NCBI GenBank assembly: GCA_964652025.1
Contig: CAZYZX010000002.1
Location: forward strand, 248,001 to 312,000
DNA length: 64,000 nt
DNA from: JAEXOD01 sp964652025
GTDB taxonomy: Bacteria > Bacteroidota > Ignavibacteria > Ignavibacteriales > Melioribacteraceae
Reading direction: 5' to 3'
A model generated the notes under the pieces. The model was not told the origin of the DNA. It saw only the letters and a list, made by a program, of their open reading frames with translations, and did no database searches. The position numbers and the translations under genes were made by a program. Shown here piece after piece: positions 35,083-44,945 of this stretch; position 1 is the stretch's first letter; each line of letters begins with the position of its first letter.

Positions 35083-35802
35083 ATGATGAAACTGGATATA
35101 TTAATTTTAACTGCTCACCCAGATGATGCAGAAATTTCTATGGGTGGAACTATTGCTAAATTTACTAATAATGGATTAAAGGTTGGAATTACAGATTTAA
35201 CACAAGGTGAATTAGGAACACGTGGCACAAAAGCTACTAGGAAAAAAGAAGCTGATGAAGCTTCTAAAATATTAAAATTATCTTACAGAAACAATTTAAA
35301 GATACCCGACGGTAAAGTTAAATTTACTGATGAAAACTTAATTAAAGTTATTACCGAAATAAGAAAAACTGAACCAAAAATTATATTTGCCCCATATTTT
35401 AATGATAGACACCCAGACCATATTGGCGCTGGGTTACTAGCTAAAGAAGCTTATTTCTTTTCCGGTTTAACTAAAATAAAATCTAAACTAAACGGAAAAG
35501 CACAAAACGCTTTTCGCCCTAAAAAGTTATTTTATTTTATGATGACTTACGAATTTAACCCAACTTTTATTAACGATATTTCCAACTATTTTGATATAAA
35601 AATGCAATCTATTTTAGCATATAAAACACAATTTTACGACCCTAATAGTAACGAACCAGAAACATTTATCAGTAGACCTGGATTTTTAAGTGCAATAGAA
35701 GCCAAAGCTAAATATTATGGATTTAAAATTAATACCGATTATGGTGAACCATTTTACTGTGAAGAAGCTTTAAACTTCGATTTTTACAATCTATTAAAAT
35801 AA
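35083..35802 (+). CDS. bshB1: Bacillithiol biosynthesis deacetylase BshB1
   Basis: A 239-residue LmbE/PIG-L zinc deacetylase. Metal motif AHPDDAEISMGG (His12, Asp15) lies at the N-terminus, with the second metal His in DRHPDH. BshB1-specific wording includes TDLTQGELGTRGT, the Q-S-I-L-A-Y-K-TQFY segment and YGEPFYCEE at the end. BshB1 removes the acetyl group from GlcNAc-malate, the second step of bacillithiol synthesis. Two adjacent ATGs (35083, 35086) both fit the AAAGG site. It leads a plus-strand run into the cstA-like and copper genes. bshA and bshC are not in the window. Confidence 0.92.
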   Translation: MMKLDILILTAHPDDAEISMGGTIAKFTNNGLKVGITDLTQGELGTRGTKATRKKEADEASKILKLSYRNNLKIPDGKVKFTDENLIKVITEIRKTEPKIIFAPYFNDRHPDHIGAGLLAKEAYFFSGLTKIKSKLNGKAQNAFRPKKLFYFMMTYEFNPTFINDISNYFDIKMQSILAYKTQFYDPNSNEPETFISRPGFLSAIEAKAKYYGFKINTDYGEPFYCEEALNFDFYNLLK

Positions 35803-35870
35803 TTTTGTTTTTTTTATAAATTATACTAATTTTATTTCTAACTTTTTTTAAATAAGTAAGGAATAATAAA

Positions 35871-37310
35871 ATGTTTACCTTTTTTATTTCTGTTGCATTA
35901 TTAATTACAAGTTATTTTACTTATGCCAAATATTTAGAAAAAGTTTTTGGCGTAGATGAAAATTTAATTACACCAGCAAATAGATATACTGATAATGTAG
36001 ATTATGTGCCAATGAAATGGTACAAAGCTTATTTAATACAGTTTCTTAATATTGCAGGATTAGGACCAATATTTGGTGCTGTAGCGGGTGCAATGTGGGG
36101 GCCGGTTGCATTCCTGTGGATTACTTTTGGTTGTATTTTTGCCGGTGCAATGCACGATTTTTTATCGGGTATGATGTCTTTACGCGGTAGAGGACAAAGT
36201 TTACCTGAAATAGTTGGTAAATACCTTGGCAATTACACTCGTATTTTTTCTATTCTATTTACTTTAGTATTACTTATTTTAGTTGGTGCAGTATTTATTA
36301 TCGGTCCAGCTAAAATTTTAACAATGATAACTCCAGACTATCTTAATTATACATTTTGGGTTATTGTAATTTTCATTTATTATATTTTGGCAACTCTATT
36401 ACCTATTGATAAAATTATCGGTCGAATATACCCCGTTTTTGGTTTAGCATTATTAATTATGGCTTTAGGTATTTCTATTACTATGATTTATAATGGAGTA
36501 AAAATACCAGAGCTTACTATTTCTAACTTAACTAATATGCACGATAATGCGGGTAAATTTCCAATATTTCCTATGCTATTTATAACAATTGCTTGCGGAG
36601 CTATAAGCGGCTTTCATGCTACTCAATCTCCAATGATGGCAAGATGCATAACTAACGAAAAGCATGGTAGACGTGTTTTTTATGGCGCAATGGTTTCAGA
36701 AGGTTTAGTTGCTTTAATTTGGGCTGCTGTTGCTATGGGCTTTTTTGGCAGCGTAAAAGAACTTAATAAAGTAATGACTGAACATCAAGGTAATGCTGCT
36801 TATATTGTTAGTTTAATATCTAACTCACTTATGGGTAAAATTGGAGGCGTTTTAGCTCTTCTTGGGGTTGTTGCATGCCCTATTACTACAGGTGATACTG
36901 CATTTAGAAGTGCTAGACTGACTATTGCAGATTTCTTAAAATTTGACCAAAGTAAATTGAAAAATAGACTATATGTAGCAGTGCCTCTTTTTGTATTAGC
37001 TTTTATTCTTACCCAAATTAGATTTGATGTTATTTGGCGCTATTTTGCTTGGATAAATCAATCATTATCAGTTATTACTCTTTGGGCTATTACTGTATTT
37101 TTAGTAAAAGAAAATAAAAATTATTGGGTCTCACTTATTCCGGCACTTTTTATGTCTGCCGTTTGTTTTAACTATATATTAGTTGCTCCAGAAGGTTTTG
37201 CTTTAACTTTAAACATTGGTTATTTAATGTCATTAATTTTGCTTATTATAATTACAATCTTCTTTTTTATTAAAAAATATTATTTAAATAAAGTAATCAC
37301 AAGTAATTAG
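35871..37310 (+). CDS. CstA-family (carbon starvation) membrane transporter, short form
   Basis: A 479-residue polytopic protein, about 12-13 hydrophobic helices. It shows the CstA core: NIAGLGPIFGAVAGAMWGP near residues 60-80, GCIFAGAMHDFLSGMMSLRGRGQSLPEIVGKYLG near 92-125 and FHATQSPMMARCITNEK near 245-262. E. coli CstA is about 700 aa; the compact form here lacks the long C-terminal part. The family imports peptides or pyruvate. AAGGA precedes the ATG. The copZ gene starts 7 nt downstream, so it is cotranscribed with copper genes. Confidence 0.88.
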   Translation: MFTFFISVALLITSYFTYAKYLEKVFGVDENLITPANRYTDNVDYVPMKWYKAYLIQFLNIAGLGPIFGAVAGAMWGPVAFLWITFGCIFAGAMHDFLSGMMSLRGRGQSLPEIVGKYLGNYTRIFSILFTLVLLILVGAVFIIGPAKILTMITPDYLNYTFWVIVIFIYYILATLLPIDKIIGRIYPVFGLALLIMALGISITMIYNGVKIPELTISNLTNMHDNAGKFPIFPMLFITIACGAISGFHATQSPMMARCITNEKHGRRVFYGAMVSEGLVALIWAAVAMGFFGSVKELNKVMTEHQGNAAYIVSLISNSLMGKIGGVLALLGVVACPITTGDTAFRSARLTIADFLKFDQSKLKNRLYVAVPLFVLAFILTQIRFDVIWRYFAWINQSLSVITLWAITVFLVKENKNYWVSLIPALFMSAVCFNYILVAPEGFALTLNIGYLMSLILLIIITIFFFIKKYYLNKVITSN

Positions 37311-37317
37311 GATTGAA

Positions 37318-37518
37318 ATGGAAACTAAAGAAATAAAAATATCTGGTATGACCTGTCATCATTGTGTGAAAGCAGTTGAATTTGAACTAAAGAAATTACC
37401 TTTAGTTAACTATAAAGTAGAAATCGGTAAAGCGACAGTAACTTTTAACCCCAATGCTGTTAGTTTAGGTGCTATTATAGAGGCTATTGAAGAAGCTGGT
37501 TACAAAGTAATTGAATGA
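37318..37518 (+). CDS. copZ: Copper chaperone, CopZ-like heavy-metal-associated domain
   Basis: A 66-residue single HMA domain with the Cu(I)-binding motif GMTCHHC at residues 10-16 and the beta-alpha-beta-beta-alpha-beta pattern. It would bind Cu(I) and hand it to the ATPase encoded next. AGGA precedes the ATG, and its end overlaps the start of copA by 4 nt. Confidence 0.92.
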   Translation: METKEIKISGMTCHHCVKAVEFELKKLPLVNYKVEIGKATVTFNPNAVSLGAIIEAIEEAGYKVIE

Positions 37519-39707
37519 AGCAAGTATCCTATCCTATTAAAGGGATGACATGTGCTGCTTGTGTTAGCAGGATAGAAAAAGTATTATCTAAAATTGATGG
37601 AATTAAAGATGTTTCTGTTAACCTTGCTAACGAAAAAGCGTATTTTACTATTTCTACCCCCGATAATCTTACAGTTGCATCTAACACGCTTAAAGAATAC
37701 GGGTATGAATTAGTAATTGATAATTCCGTAAATAACAAAAAAGAACTTAGCGAAGATTACTTAAAGCTAAAATCTGATTTTGTTTTTGCAGTTTCTCTAA
37801 CCATACCAATTTTTGTTTTCAGTATGTTATCAGATTTGGTATTGTTTAGGTATCTATCCGCTTTACAAATGCTTCAATTAAAAAAATTTTTATTTTTATT
37901 AACCACACCAATAATTTTTATATCGGGCAAACGTTTTTATAGAGCTTTTTTTAAAAACTTAAAAAAACTTAGTGCCGATATGAATTCCCTTATTGCTATT
38001 GGCACCGGGTCTGCATATATATTTAGCACCATTGTAATTCTTTTCCCAGAGTTTTTACCCCAGCATGCCACACACCACGTTTATTTTGAAACAGCAGCTG
38101 TAATAATTACACTAATACTTTTGGGTAAACTTTTAGAAGCTAAAGCAAAAGAAAAGACTAAAGAAACTATACAAAAATTAACAAACCTTAAACCTAATAA
38201 ATCTACAATTTTAGTTGATGGCAAAGAAATAATTACAGATACAGCGTTATTAACAATAAACGACATAGTTATAGTAAAGCCCGGCGAAGTTATCCCTGCC
38301 GATGGGGTTATTATTAACGGTAGTGCTTCTATAGATGAAAGCATGATTACTGGTGAAAGCCTACCCGTAGATAAAGAAAAAGGAAATATTGTTATTGGCG
38401 GCACAATTAACCTAAATGGAAGTATTACATTTAAAGTAACTAAAATAGGTGATAATTCAGTTTTAGGAAAAATTATAAAATTAATTGAAACTGCACAAGG
38501 CTCTAAAGCCCCTATTCAAAATTTAGCTGATAAAATTGCAAGTGTTTTTGTTCCTATAGTAATTTTAATTGCAGTAATTTCCTTTATTATCCCCTATTTA
38601 TTTAATTTACCAGATACATTTAATACTGGTTTAATTAGATTTATTAGTGTTTTAATTATTGCCTGCCCTTGCGCATTAGGCTTAGCCACACCTACTGCTA
38701 TTATGGTTGGAACAGGATTAGGTGCAAAACATGGAATTCTAATTAAAAACGGAGAAGTTTTAGAAAATCTTAAAAATGTAACAGATATTGTTTTTGATAA
38801 AACTGGTACCCTTACAACTGGTAAGTTTAAAATTGTTAAAGAAGTAATTTTTAAAGAAGATATAAATAAATTTAAATCTTATGTTTTTGCTATAGAAAAT
38901 AGGTCTGAACATCCGATTGCAAGAGTTTTATGTAATTATTTAGCTGAATTTAACCGTAATATTGAAGTTAAAAACTTTTTGAATAAAGCTGGGTATGGAA
39001 TTACTGCAGAAATAAATAACGAAACAATTATTATTGGAAATAATAGAATTCTTGATAATTTACCTATCACCAAATCAGATATTCCATCTGAGATTATTGA
39101 TGCCATAAATTCTGGTTATACAATTGTGATTGTTTTAATTAATAATTGTATTAGCGGTTATTACCTACTAAGTGATACTATAAAACAAAATGCTAAAGAA
39201 TTAATTGATAAATTAAATACGCTAAAAATTAATACTCACTTAATTACGGGTGATAATTCTGTAACTGCAAATTTATTTGGCAAAGAACTTGGGATTACTA
39301 ACATATTTGGAAATAAACTTCCAGAGGATAAAATAAATTACATTAAACAATTGCAAAGCCAAAATAAAATAGTAGCAATGGTGGGCGATGGAATTAACGA
39401 CTCGCCTGCTTTAACACAAGCTAATATCGGAATTACTATTGGCAGCGGAACTGATATTGCATTAGAATCTGCCGATATTGTTATTGCAAATGATAATATG
39501 TTTAGCATATTAACTGCTATAAACATTTCTAAAAAGACCATTACCAAAATAAAACAAAATTTGTTTTGGGCATTTATTTATAATATTATTGGAATTCCCC
39601 TTGCCGCAATAGGTATATTAAACCCTATGATCGGAGCACTTGCTATGTCTCTAAGCTCCGTTAGTGTTATCTCAAATTCGTTAAAGCTTAAATATACTAA
39701 AATATAA
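37515..39707 (+). CDS. copA: Copper-exporting P1B-type ATPase CopA
   Basis: A 730-residue heavy-metal P-type ATPase. One N-terminal HMA domain (GMTCAAC, residues 9-15), membrane helices from about residue 85, actuator TGES near 280, the transmembrane CPC metal motif near 382-387, phosphorylation site DKTGTLT near 427, nucleotide-domain HP motif (SEHPIARV) near 464 and the hinge GDGINDSPAL near 625. CPC together with the HMA and the adjacent copZ identify Cu(I) export. The start overlaps copZ by 4 nt (ATGA), giving translational coupling. Confidence 0.94.
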   Translation: MKQVSYPIKGMTCAACVSRIEKVLSKIDGIKDVSVNLANEKAYFTISTPDNLTVASNTLKEYGYELVIDNSVNNKKELSEDYLKLKSDFVFAVSLTIPIFVFSMLSDLVLFRYLSALQMLQLKKFLFLLTTPIIFISGKRFYRAFFKNLKKLSADMNSLIAIGTGSAYIFSTIVILFPEFLPQHATHHVYFETAAVIITLILLGKLLEAKAKEKTKETIQKLTNLKPNKSTILVDGKEIITDTALLTINDIVIVKPGEVIPADGVIINGSASIDESMITGESLPVDKEKGNIVIGGTINLNGSITFKVTKIGDNSVLGKIIKLIETAQGSKAPIQNLADKIASVFVPIVILIAVISFIIPYLFNLPDTFNTGLIRFISVLIIACPCALGLATPTAIMVGTGLGAKHGILIKNGEVLENLKNVTDIVFDKTGTLTTGKFKIVKEVIFKEDINKFKSYVFAIENRSEHPIARVLCNYLAEFNRNIEVKNFLNKAGYGITAEINNETIIIGNNRILDNLPITKSDIPSEIIDAINSGYTIVIVLINNCISGYYLLSDTIKQNAKELIDKLNTLKINTHLITGDNSVTANLFGKELGITNIFGNKLPEDKINYIKQLQSQNKIVAMVGDGINDSPALTQANIGITIGSGTDIALESADIVIANDNMFSILTAINISKKTITKIKQNLFWAFIYNIIGIPLAAIGILNPMIGALAMSLSSVSVISNSLKLKYTKI

Positions 39708-39806
39708 TTACTCATCTTTTAGTAAATTTTTATCTCTTTAAATTTTAGTACAAATTTTTTATATATTTAAAAGTTAATTTTAAATTTAATTATTGAGGAT
39801 ACGTAA

Positions 39807-41648
39807 GTGAAAAAATTAGTGATAATATTTTTTATAGCATGGGGTATATTAGCGCAAGATAATCATAATTTTAGCGTAAAATTTAATAATTTAAGCGATA
39901 TTAACAAGCTTGCTATGTTTAATGATTCTGTTTATGTTTTTGGTACTGTAACACCAAAAAATGCTAATTTAACTATCAATAATAAAAAAATCTTGCTACA
40001 TAAAGATGGTGGATTTTTAGCTTATATAAAACTTGATATAACTAATGAACAAAACGCAGAAAAATATAATAAAGGTATTATCAAATCTACAATAGAATTT
40101 AATGGAAAAGTAGAAACAATAGAAAATGTAGTTTGGGTAAAGCCACCTATAAAAACAATACCTTATATTGATGTTCCCGTAATTAATAATCTAACTGTTG
40201 AACCAAGTATTAATTATAACGTTCCTGCAGGAACTTTAATAGAAGTCTCCTTTTTTGGAACTCCCGGCTGCATTGCTATTTTTGAGGTTGAAGGAATAAA
40301 ACAACTTTTCCCTATGGTTGAAACTGCGTTTATAAAAAGTTACTATTGGGGAGATGCCGCTTTTGGTAAAGGATTTTCTACTACTGGAGATACAATTAAT
40401 GGTTTTTATAAAGGATTTTTTTATGTAACAGAAAATCTTAAAAATAGCAAAATAACCGTTTATTTAAAGCATAAAAACAACAAAAATAGTTTTACAGAAG
40501 TTAAAGAAGTTGCCCTGGGTAAAGTTTCCACTTTTAACTTATTAGATAGATTTGTGGTTTCTACTATAAAAGATAAAAATTTTATAATTGGTAGAAGCAA
40601 ACCAAGTTTGGGATACGTTATTTTTTTACAAAGTGATATTAAATTACTTGTTACTGGAATAGTTGATAATTGGTATCAAGTAGAATTAACCCCTAACAAA
40701 CATATTTATGTAAATAAAAATTCTGTAGAAATTTTACCCACTGGAACACCACCTGTAGTAAATAAAATTGAAGCAATTAGAACCCAACTTAAAGATAACT
40801 TTACAGAAGTTCAATTTGGATTTTTTGACCGTGTGCCTGTTGAAATTAGGCAACATAACCCTAACAAATACGAGCTTTATTTTTATAATACCTCAATAGA
40901 TGTTGATTGGATTAGATTTGACCCTGCTGATAGTTTAGTTAAGGAAATTAAACATTATCAAGAAAGTGATAATGTTATGAAAGTTGAAATTGTACTTAAC
41001 CAAAATGCGCATTGGGGCTATTTCTCTACTTATGAAGGGAATATTTATAAATTAAAAATTAAGCACCCACTTAAAAAATCTATTAAGCCACTAGAAAATA
41101 AAATTATTATTATAGACCCTGGTCACAATCCAGAACCCGGTGCTTCCGGACCATATGGTACAGTAGAAAAAAATATAAACTATACTCTATCAGTAATACT
41201 AAAAAATATGTTAGAAACTAACGGTGCAAAAGTATTTTTAACACGACCAGAAATGAACTCACCTTTAGACCTATATGATCGTAGACCTACTGCGGTATCT
41301 TTTAATCCAGATTTTATTATAAGTATGCATAATAACGCAGATCCACAAAATATGGATCCTTCTATTTATAATGGTTTTTCTAGTTATTATTATAATCCTC
41401 AAGCTCAAAAACTTGCTGAATTAATTAACAAAAACTTCGAAAAATATTTCCCCATAAGAAATCACGGGCTTTATTGTAACAATTTATATTTGCCAAGAAT
41501 TACAGAAGCAATTTCTGTTTTAGTTGAACCATTTTTTATTATTGAACCTGCACAAGAAGAAATGCTTAATAATATAGACTATCAAAATAAAATTGCAACA
41601 TCAATAAAAGATGCTTTAATTGATTTTATTAAGGAAAATGCACAATGA
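39807..41648 (+). CDS. Exported N-acetylmuramoyl-L-alanine amidase (Amidase_3) with long N-terminal region
   Basis: A 613-residue exported enzyme starting at GTG (39807) with GAGG 9 nt before. A signal peptide (MKKLVIIFFIAWGILAQ) is followed by about 400 residues of beta-rich, possibly SH3-like and AMIN-like, binding domains. The catalytic Amidase_3 domain spans about 430-610: zinc motif DPGHNPEPGASG, Glu in VEKNINYTLS, His in SMHNNAD and catalytic Glu in VEPFFIIEP. It cuts the amide between MurNAc and the peptide stem of peptidoglycan. It overlaps the following kinase gene by 4 nt. Confidence 0.9.
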   Translation: MKKLVIIFFIAWGILAQDNHNFSVKFNNLSDINKLAMFNDSVYVFGTVTPKNANLTINNKKILLHKDGGFLAYIKLDITNEQNAEKYNKGIIKSTIEFNGKVETIENVVWVKPPIKTIPYIDVPVINNLTVEPSINYNVPAGTLIEVSFFGTPGCIAIFEVEGIKQLFPMVETAFIKSYYWGDAAFGKGFSTTGDTINGFYKGFFYVTENLKNSKITVYLKHKNNKNSFTEVKEVALGKVSTFNLLDRFVVSTIKDKNFIIGRSKPSLGYVIFLQSDIKLLVTGIVDNWYQVELTPNKHIYVNKNSVEILPTGTPPVVNKIEAIRTQLKDNFTEVQFGFFDRVPVEIRQHNPNKYELYFYNTSIDVDWIRFDPADSLVKEIKHYQESDNVMKVEIVLNQNAHWGYFSTYEGNIYKLKIKHPLKKSIKPLENKIIIIDPGHNPEPGASGPYGTVEKNINYTLSVILKNMLETNGAKVFLTRPEMNSPLDLYDRRPTAVSFNPDFIISMHNNADPQNMDPSIYNGFSSYYYNPQAQKLAELINKNFEKYFPIRNHGLYCNNLYLPRITEAISVLVEPFFIIEPAQEEMLNNIDYQNKIATSIKDALIDFIKENAQ

Positions 41649-42853
41649 AAATGAACGGCGGTCCCGCTTCCTTTTATATTAAATTAATGCTTTTAGTTTT
41701 TGCCCTTATTATTGCAATAAGCACATTATTATATACAAGAAATTTAGTAGAAAAACTACAAAAGCGTGAACGTCAAACAGTAGAACTTTACGCAAAAAGC
41801 TTTGAGTACATTGCTGGATTAGAGGACTCTCCCTATGATTTAACCTTTATTTTCGAAAATATTATTCAAAGAATCGATTTTCCCCTAATTCTTACAGATC
41901 CTTTCGATAATGTTGATATGAGCAACCTATCCGGTGGTATAAGAAATTTAGATATTGACCCAAAACTTTCCCCAAAGGAAAAAGAAAAATATATTAAGCA
42001 ACAACTGGTAGAATTAAAAGCATTACATGATCCTTTATTAATTAAATATCAAGATTCTCTTGTTTTAGCTAAAATATATTATGGGGATTCTGAATTAGTA
42101 ACCAAGCTAAAATATTACCCATACCTTCAAATTTTAGTAGCTATTTTATTTATTGCTCTTGCTTATTTTGGCTTTAGCTATTTAAAACGTAGCGAGCAAA
42201 GTAATATTTGGGTTGGAATGTCTAAAGAAACCGCTCATCAATTAGGTACTCCAATAAGCTCTTTAATGGGATGGACAGAAATTATTAAGTTAAATTATGA
42301 CCAATCAGACAAAGTTTTAGATGCCGTAAACGAAATTGAAAATGACCTTTCAAGACTAAATAAAATTGCAATGCGTTTTAGTAAAATCGGCAGCAAGCCA
42401 GAGCTTAAACCAGAACGCCTTGATGATATTTTACAAACTACCATTAATTACTTTAACAAACGAATTCCCCAATCGCGCAAAAATGTTTCTTTAGTAATAG
42501 AAGCTTCGGATAAGATTATTGTTAATTTGAATAAAGAATTATTTGAATGGGTTTTAGAAAATTTAATTAAAAATGCTTTAGACGCTATTGAACATAAAAA
42601 TGGATTAATAAAATTTATTGTTACAGAAAATAAAGACCAAGTGGTTTTAGAAGTTAGCGATAACGGAAAAGGTATTGATTTAAAACGAAGAAAAGATATT
42701 TTTAGACCTGGATATAGTACCAAAAGACGTGGTTGGGGTTTAGGTCTTTCTCTCTCTAAACGTATTGTTGAAGATTATCATCATGGCAAAATTTTTGTTA
42801 GTCACTCCGTAATTAACGAAGGAACAACTTTTACAATTATTCTACCTAAATAG
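41645..42853 (+). CDS. Membrane sensor histidine kinase coupled to the amidase gene
   Basis: A 402-residue kinase. First helix near residues 11-30, an extracytoplasmic region of about 125 residues, a second helix near 157-177, HisKA with the His in KETAHQLGTPISSLMGW near residue 199 and a HATPase with NLIKNALDA, DNGKGI and GWGLGLSLSKRI. The AHQLGTP H-box is a variant found in Bacteroidota kinases. No response regulator gene lies next to it. The 4-nt overlap with the amidase gene suggests envelope-linked sensing (inference). Confidence 0.9.
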   Translation: MKMNGGPASFYIKLMLLVFALIIAISTLLYTRNLVEKLQKRERQTVELYAKSFEYIAGLEDSPYDLTFIFENIIQRIDFPLILTDPFDNVDMSNLSGGIRNLDIDPKLSPKEKEKYIKQQLVELKALHDPLLIKYQDSLVLAKIYYGDSELVTKLKYYPYLQILVAILFIALAYFGFSYLKRSEQSNIWVGMSKETAHQLGTPISSLMGWTEIIKLNYDQSDKVLDAVNEIENDLSRLNKIAMRFSKIGSKPELKPERLDDILQTTINYFNKRIPQSRKNVSLVIEASDKIIVNLNKELFEWVLENLIKNALDAIEHKNGLIKFIVTENKDQVVLEVSDNGKGIDLKRRKDIFRPGYSTKRRGWGLGLSLSKRIVEDYHHGKIFVSHSVINEGTTFTIILPK

Positions 42854-42861
42854 GAAAATTT

Positions 42862-44052
42862 ATGCTTGCTAATAGAGTGCTCTCATCAAATGAATCCCCG
42901 ACATTAAAACTTACTACTAAAATTAAAAACCTTAAATCAAAAGGCAAAGATATTATTGAATTAAATATTGGCGAGCCAGACTTGCCAACACCAGATTTTA
43001 TAAAACTTTCTGCTAAAAATGCAATTGATAATAACAATACAAAATATACAATTAATGCTGGAATTACTGAACTAAGAAAAGCAATTAGTGATAAATTAAG
43101 ACAAGAAAATAATTTGGATTACTCCCCCGATGAGATTGTTGTAAGTACAGGTGCCAAGCAATCTATTTATAATGCTATTATGGCTTTGGTTAACCCAAGT
43201 GATGAGGTTATAATACCTTCACCCTATTATGTTTCTTATCCAGAAATTGTTAAATTAGCTGGAGGCGTGCCAATATTTATTTCGGGTAATAAATCTAATG
43301 CACTTAAACCAGATATAAAAAGTTTAACAAATGCAATTAATAATAAAACCAAATTAATAATTTTATGTAATCCAAATAATCCAACCGGTGCCGTTTTAGA
43401 AAAAAATATATTAGAACAAATAGCAGATATCGTTTTAACTAAAAAAATATATGTTTTAGTTGATGAAATTTACGAAAAGCTAGTTTATGATAACATTAAT
43501 TTTATTAGTTTTGCCTCTTTAGATAAAAGACTTAAAGATTTTACAATAACTGTAAATGGTTTTTCCAAATCATTTTGCATGACTGGTTGGAGACTTGGCT
43601 ATGCTGCATCTAATAAACAAATTATAAATGCAATTAGCATATTACAAAGCCATCAAACAGGCAATACTTCATCTATATCTCAATTTGCAGCTTTAAATGC
43701 ATTCAATAATTCTAATAATTTTACTAAGCAATTAAGAAATGAATTTGAAGAAAGACGTAATTTGTTTTTTAATTTACTTTCTAAAATAAATGGTATTAGC
43801 TTAGTAAAACCGGAAGGTGCTTTTTACTTATTTCCAAATATTTCTTCATATTTCAATAAAAGTTATAATAACTTTTTAATCAAAAATTCCTATGATTTTT
43901 GTGAGTACCTTTTAGAAGAAGCAGGTGTTGCTGCTGTGCCTGGTTCAGATTTTGGAATTGATGGATATATTAGATTAACTTATACAAAATCTAAAGACGA
44001 AATAAAAAAAGCCGCCCAGTTAATAGAAGCGGCTTTAACAAAACTAAAATAA
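42862..44052 (+). CDS. Class I/II pyridoxal-phosphate aminotransferase, aspartate aminotransferase-like
   Basis: A 396-residue fold-type I aminotransferase of the I-gamma / prephenate-aspartate group. Substrate strand ELNIGEPDLPTP, cofactor segment STGAKQSIYNA, NPNNPTGAV, the PLP Lys in GFSKSFCMTGWRLGY near residue 236 and Arg near the C-terminus in GYIRLTYT. It transfers amino groups between aspartate or aromatic acceptors and 2-oxoglutarate; the exact substrate is not readable. It is 8 nt after the kinase gene and convergent with aroE. Confidence 0.9.
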   Translation: MLANRVLSSNESPTLKLTTKIKNLKSKGKDIIELNIGEPDLPTPDFIKLSAKNAIDNNNTKYTINAGITELRKAISDKLRQENNLDYSPDEIVVSTGAKQSIYNAIMALVNPSDEVIIPSPYYVSYPEIVKLAGGVPIFISGNKSNALKPDIKSLTNAINNKTKLIILCNPNNPTGAVLEKNILEQIADIVLTKKIYVLVDEIYEKLVYDNINFISFASLDKRLKDFTITVNGFSKSFCMTGWRLGYAASNKQIINAISILQSHQTGNTSSISQFAALNAFNNSNNFTKQLRNEFEERRNLFFNLLSKINGISLVKPEGAFYLFPNISSYFNKSYNNFLIKNSYDFCEYLLEEAGVAAVPGSDFGIDGYIRLTYTKSKDEIKKAAQLIEAALTKLK

Positions 44053-44057
44053 AATTT

Positions 44058-44936
44058 TTAGCTATTTATATAAAGCTCTAAAGCTTTTTCAACTTTATCC
44101 TTTGGCATTGCGGTATTAGTCCATAATTCAAAACTTTTAGAGGCTTGTTCAACAAACATTTTTAATCCACTTACTGTTTTTGCTCCCTTTCTAGAAGCTA
44201 TTTTTAGAAATTTTGTTTTTGGTGGATTATACACAACATCAAATGCTATTTGCCCTTTTCTAAAGCTATCGGATAAAGTAAATATTGCATCATCCACTTT
44301 AGGAAACATACCAACAGAAGTAGTATTTATTATTAGTTTAGAATCATAAACCGTTGTTACCAAATCGGGTGGAAATAATTCAAAAGACTTTATTGCATTA
44401 AACATCATTTTTGTGTTGAAATATTCCTTTAACGATTCAGCAATCTGTTCTGTACGATTAATTATATTTATTTGACCAACTTTGAAATATCTTATTAAAG
44501 CATAAATAACACTTCTTGCTGCACCACCAGCGCCAAAAACAGTAACAACTTCTCCTGCAATTTCATCTTTATAAGGCAATAAACTTTCGTATACCCCTAA
44601 AACATCTGTGTTATATCCACTTAATACTCCATTTTCATTAATAACAGTATTAACAGCACCAATTATACTTGCTTCTTCACTAACTTGGTTTAAATAAAAT
44701 AATATTTTTTCTTTATGTGGTATAGTAACATTAAAACCTTTAATCCCCAATGCCACAATTCCTTTTACACTATCCTTTAAACTTTCTATTGGTACATCAA
44801 AAGGTAAATAAACATAATCTAATTTATTAAGTTCAAAACTTAAATTGTGTATAAAAGGAGAAAAGGAGTGCTTTATTGGATGCCCAATTACTCCCACTAT
44901 TTTAGTATTATGAGTAAATTTATTGTTAAAATCCAT
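44058..44936 (-). CDS. aroE: Shikimate dehydrogenase AroE
   Basis: A 292-residue enzyme reducing 3-dehydroshikimate with NADPH in aromatic amino-acid synthesis. It shows GVIGHPIKHSFSPFIHN near residues 14-30 (shikimate-binding Ser pair), NVTIPHKE with the catalytic Lys near 77, GAGGAARSV as NADPH loop near 135 and the C-terminal GLKMFVEQASKSFELWT. It follows the TPR protein gene by 9 nt and is convergent with the aminotransferase gene, leaving 5 bp. Confidence 0.94.
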   Translation of the reverse strand: MDFNNKFTHNTKIVGVIGHPIKHSFSPFIHNLSFELNKLDYVYLPFDVPIESLKDSVKGIVALGIKGFNVTIPHKEKILFYLNQVSEEASIIGAVNTVINENGVLSGYNTDVLGVYESLLPYKDEIAGEVVTVFGAGGAARSVIYALIRYFKVGQINIINRTEQIAESLKEYFNTKMMFNAIKSFELFPPDLVTTVYDSKLIINTTSVGMFPKVDDAIFTLSDSFRKGQIAFDVVYNPPKTKFLKIASRKGAKTVSGLKMFVEQASKSFELWTNTAMPKDKVEKALELYINS

Positions 44937-44945
44937 ATATGATGT

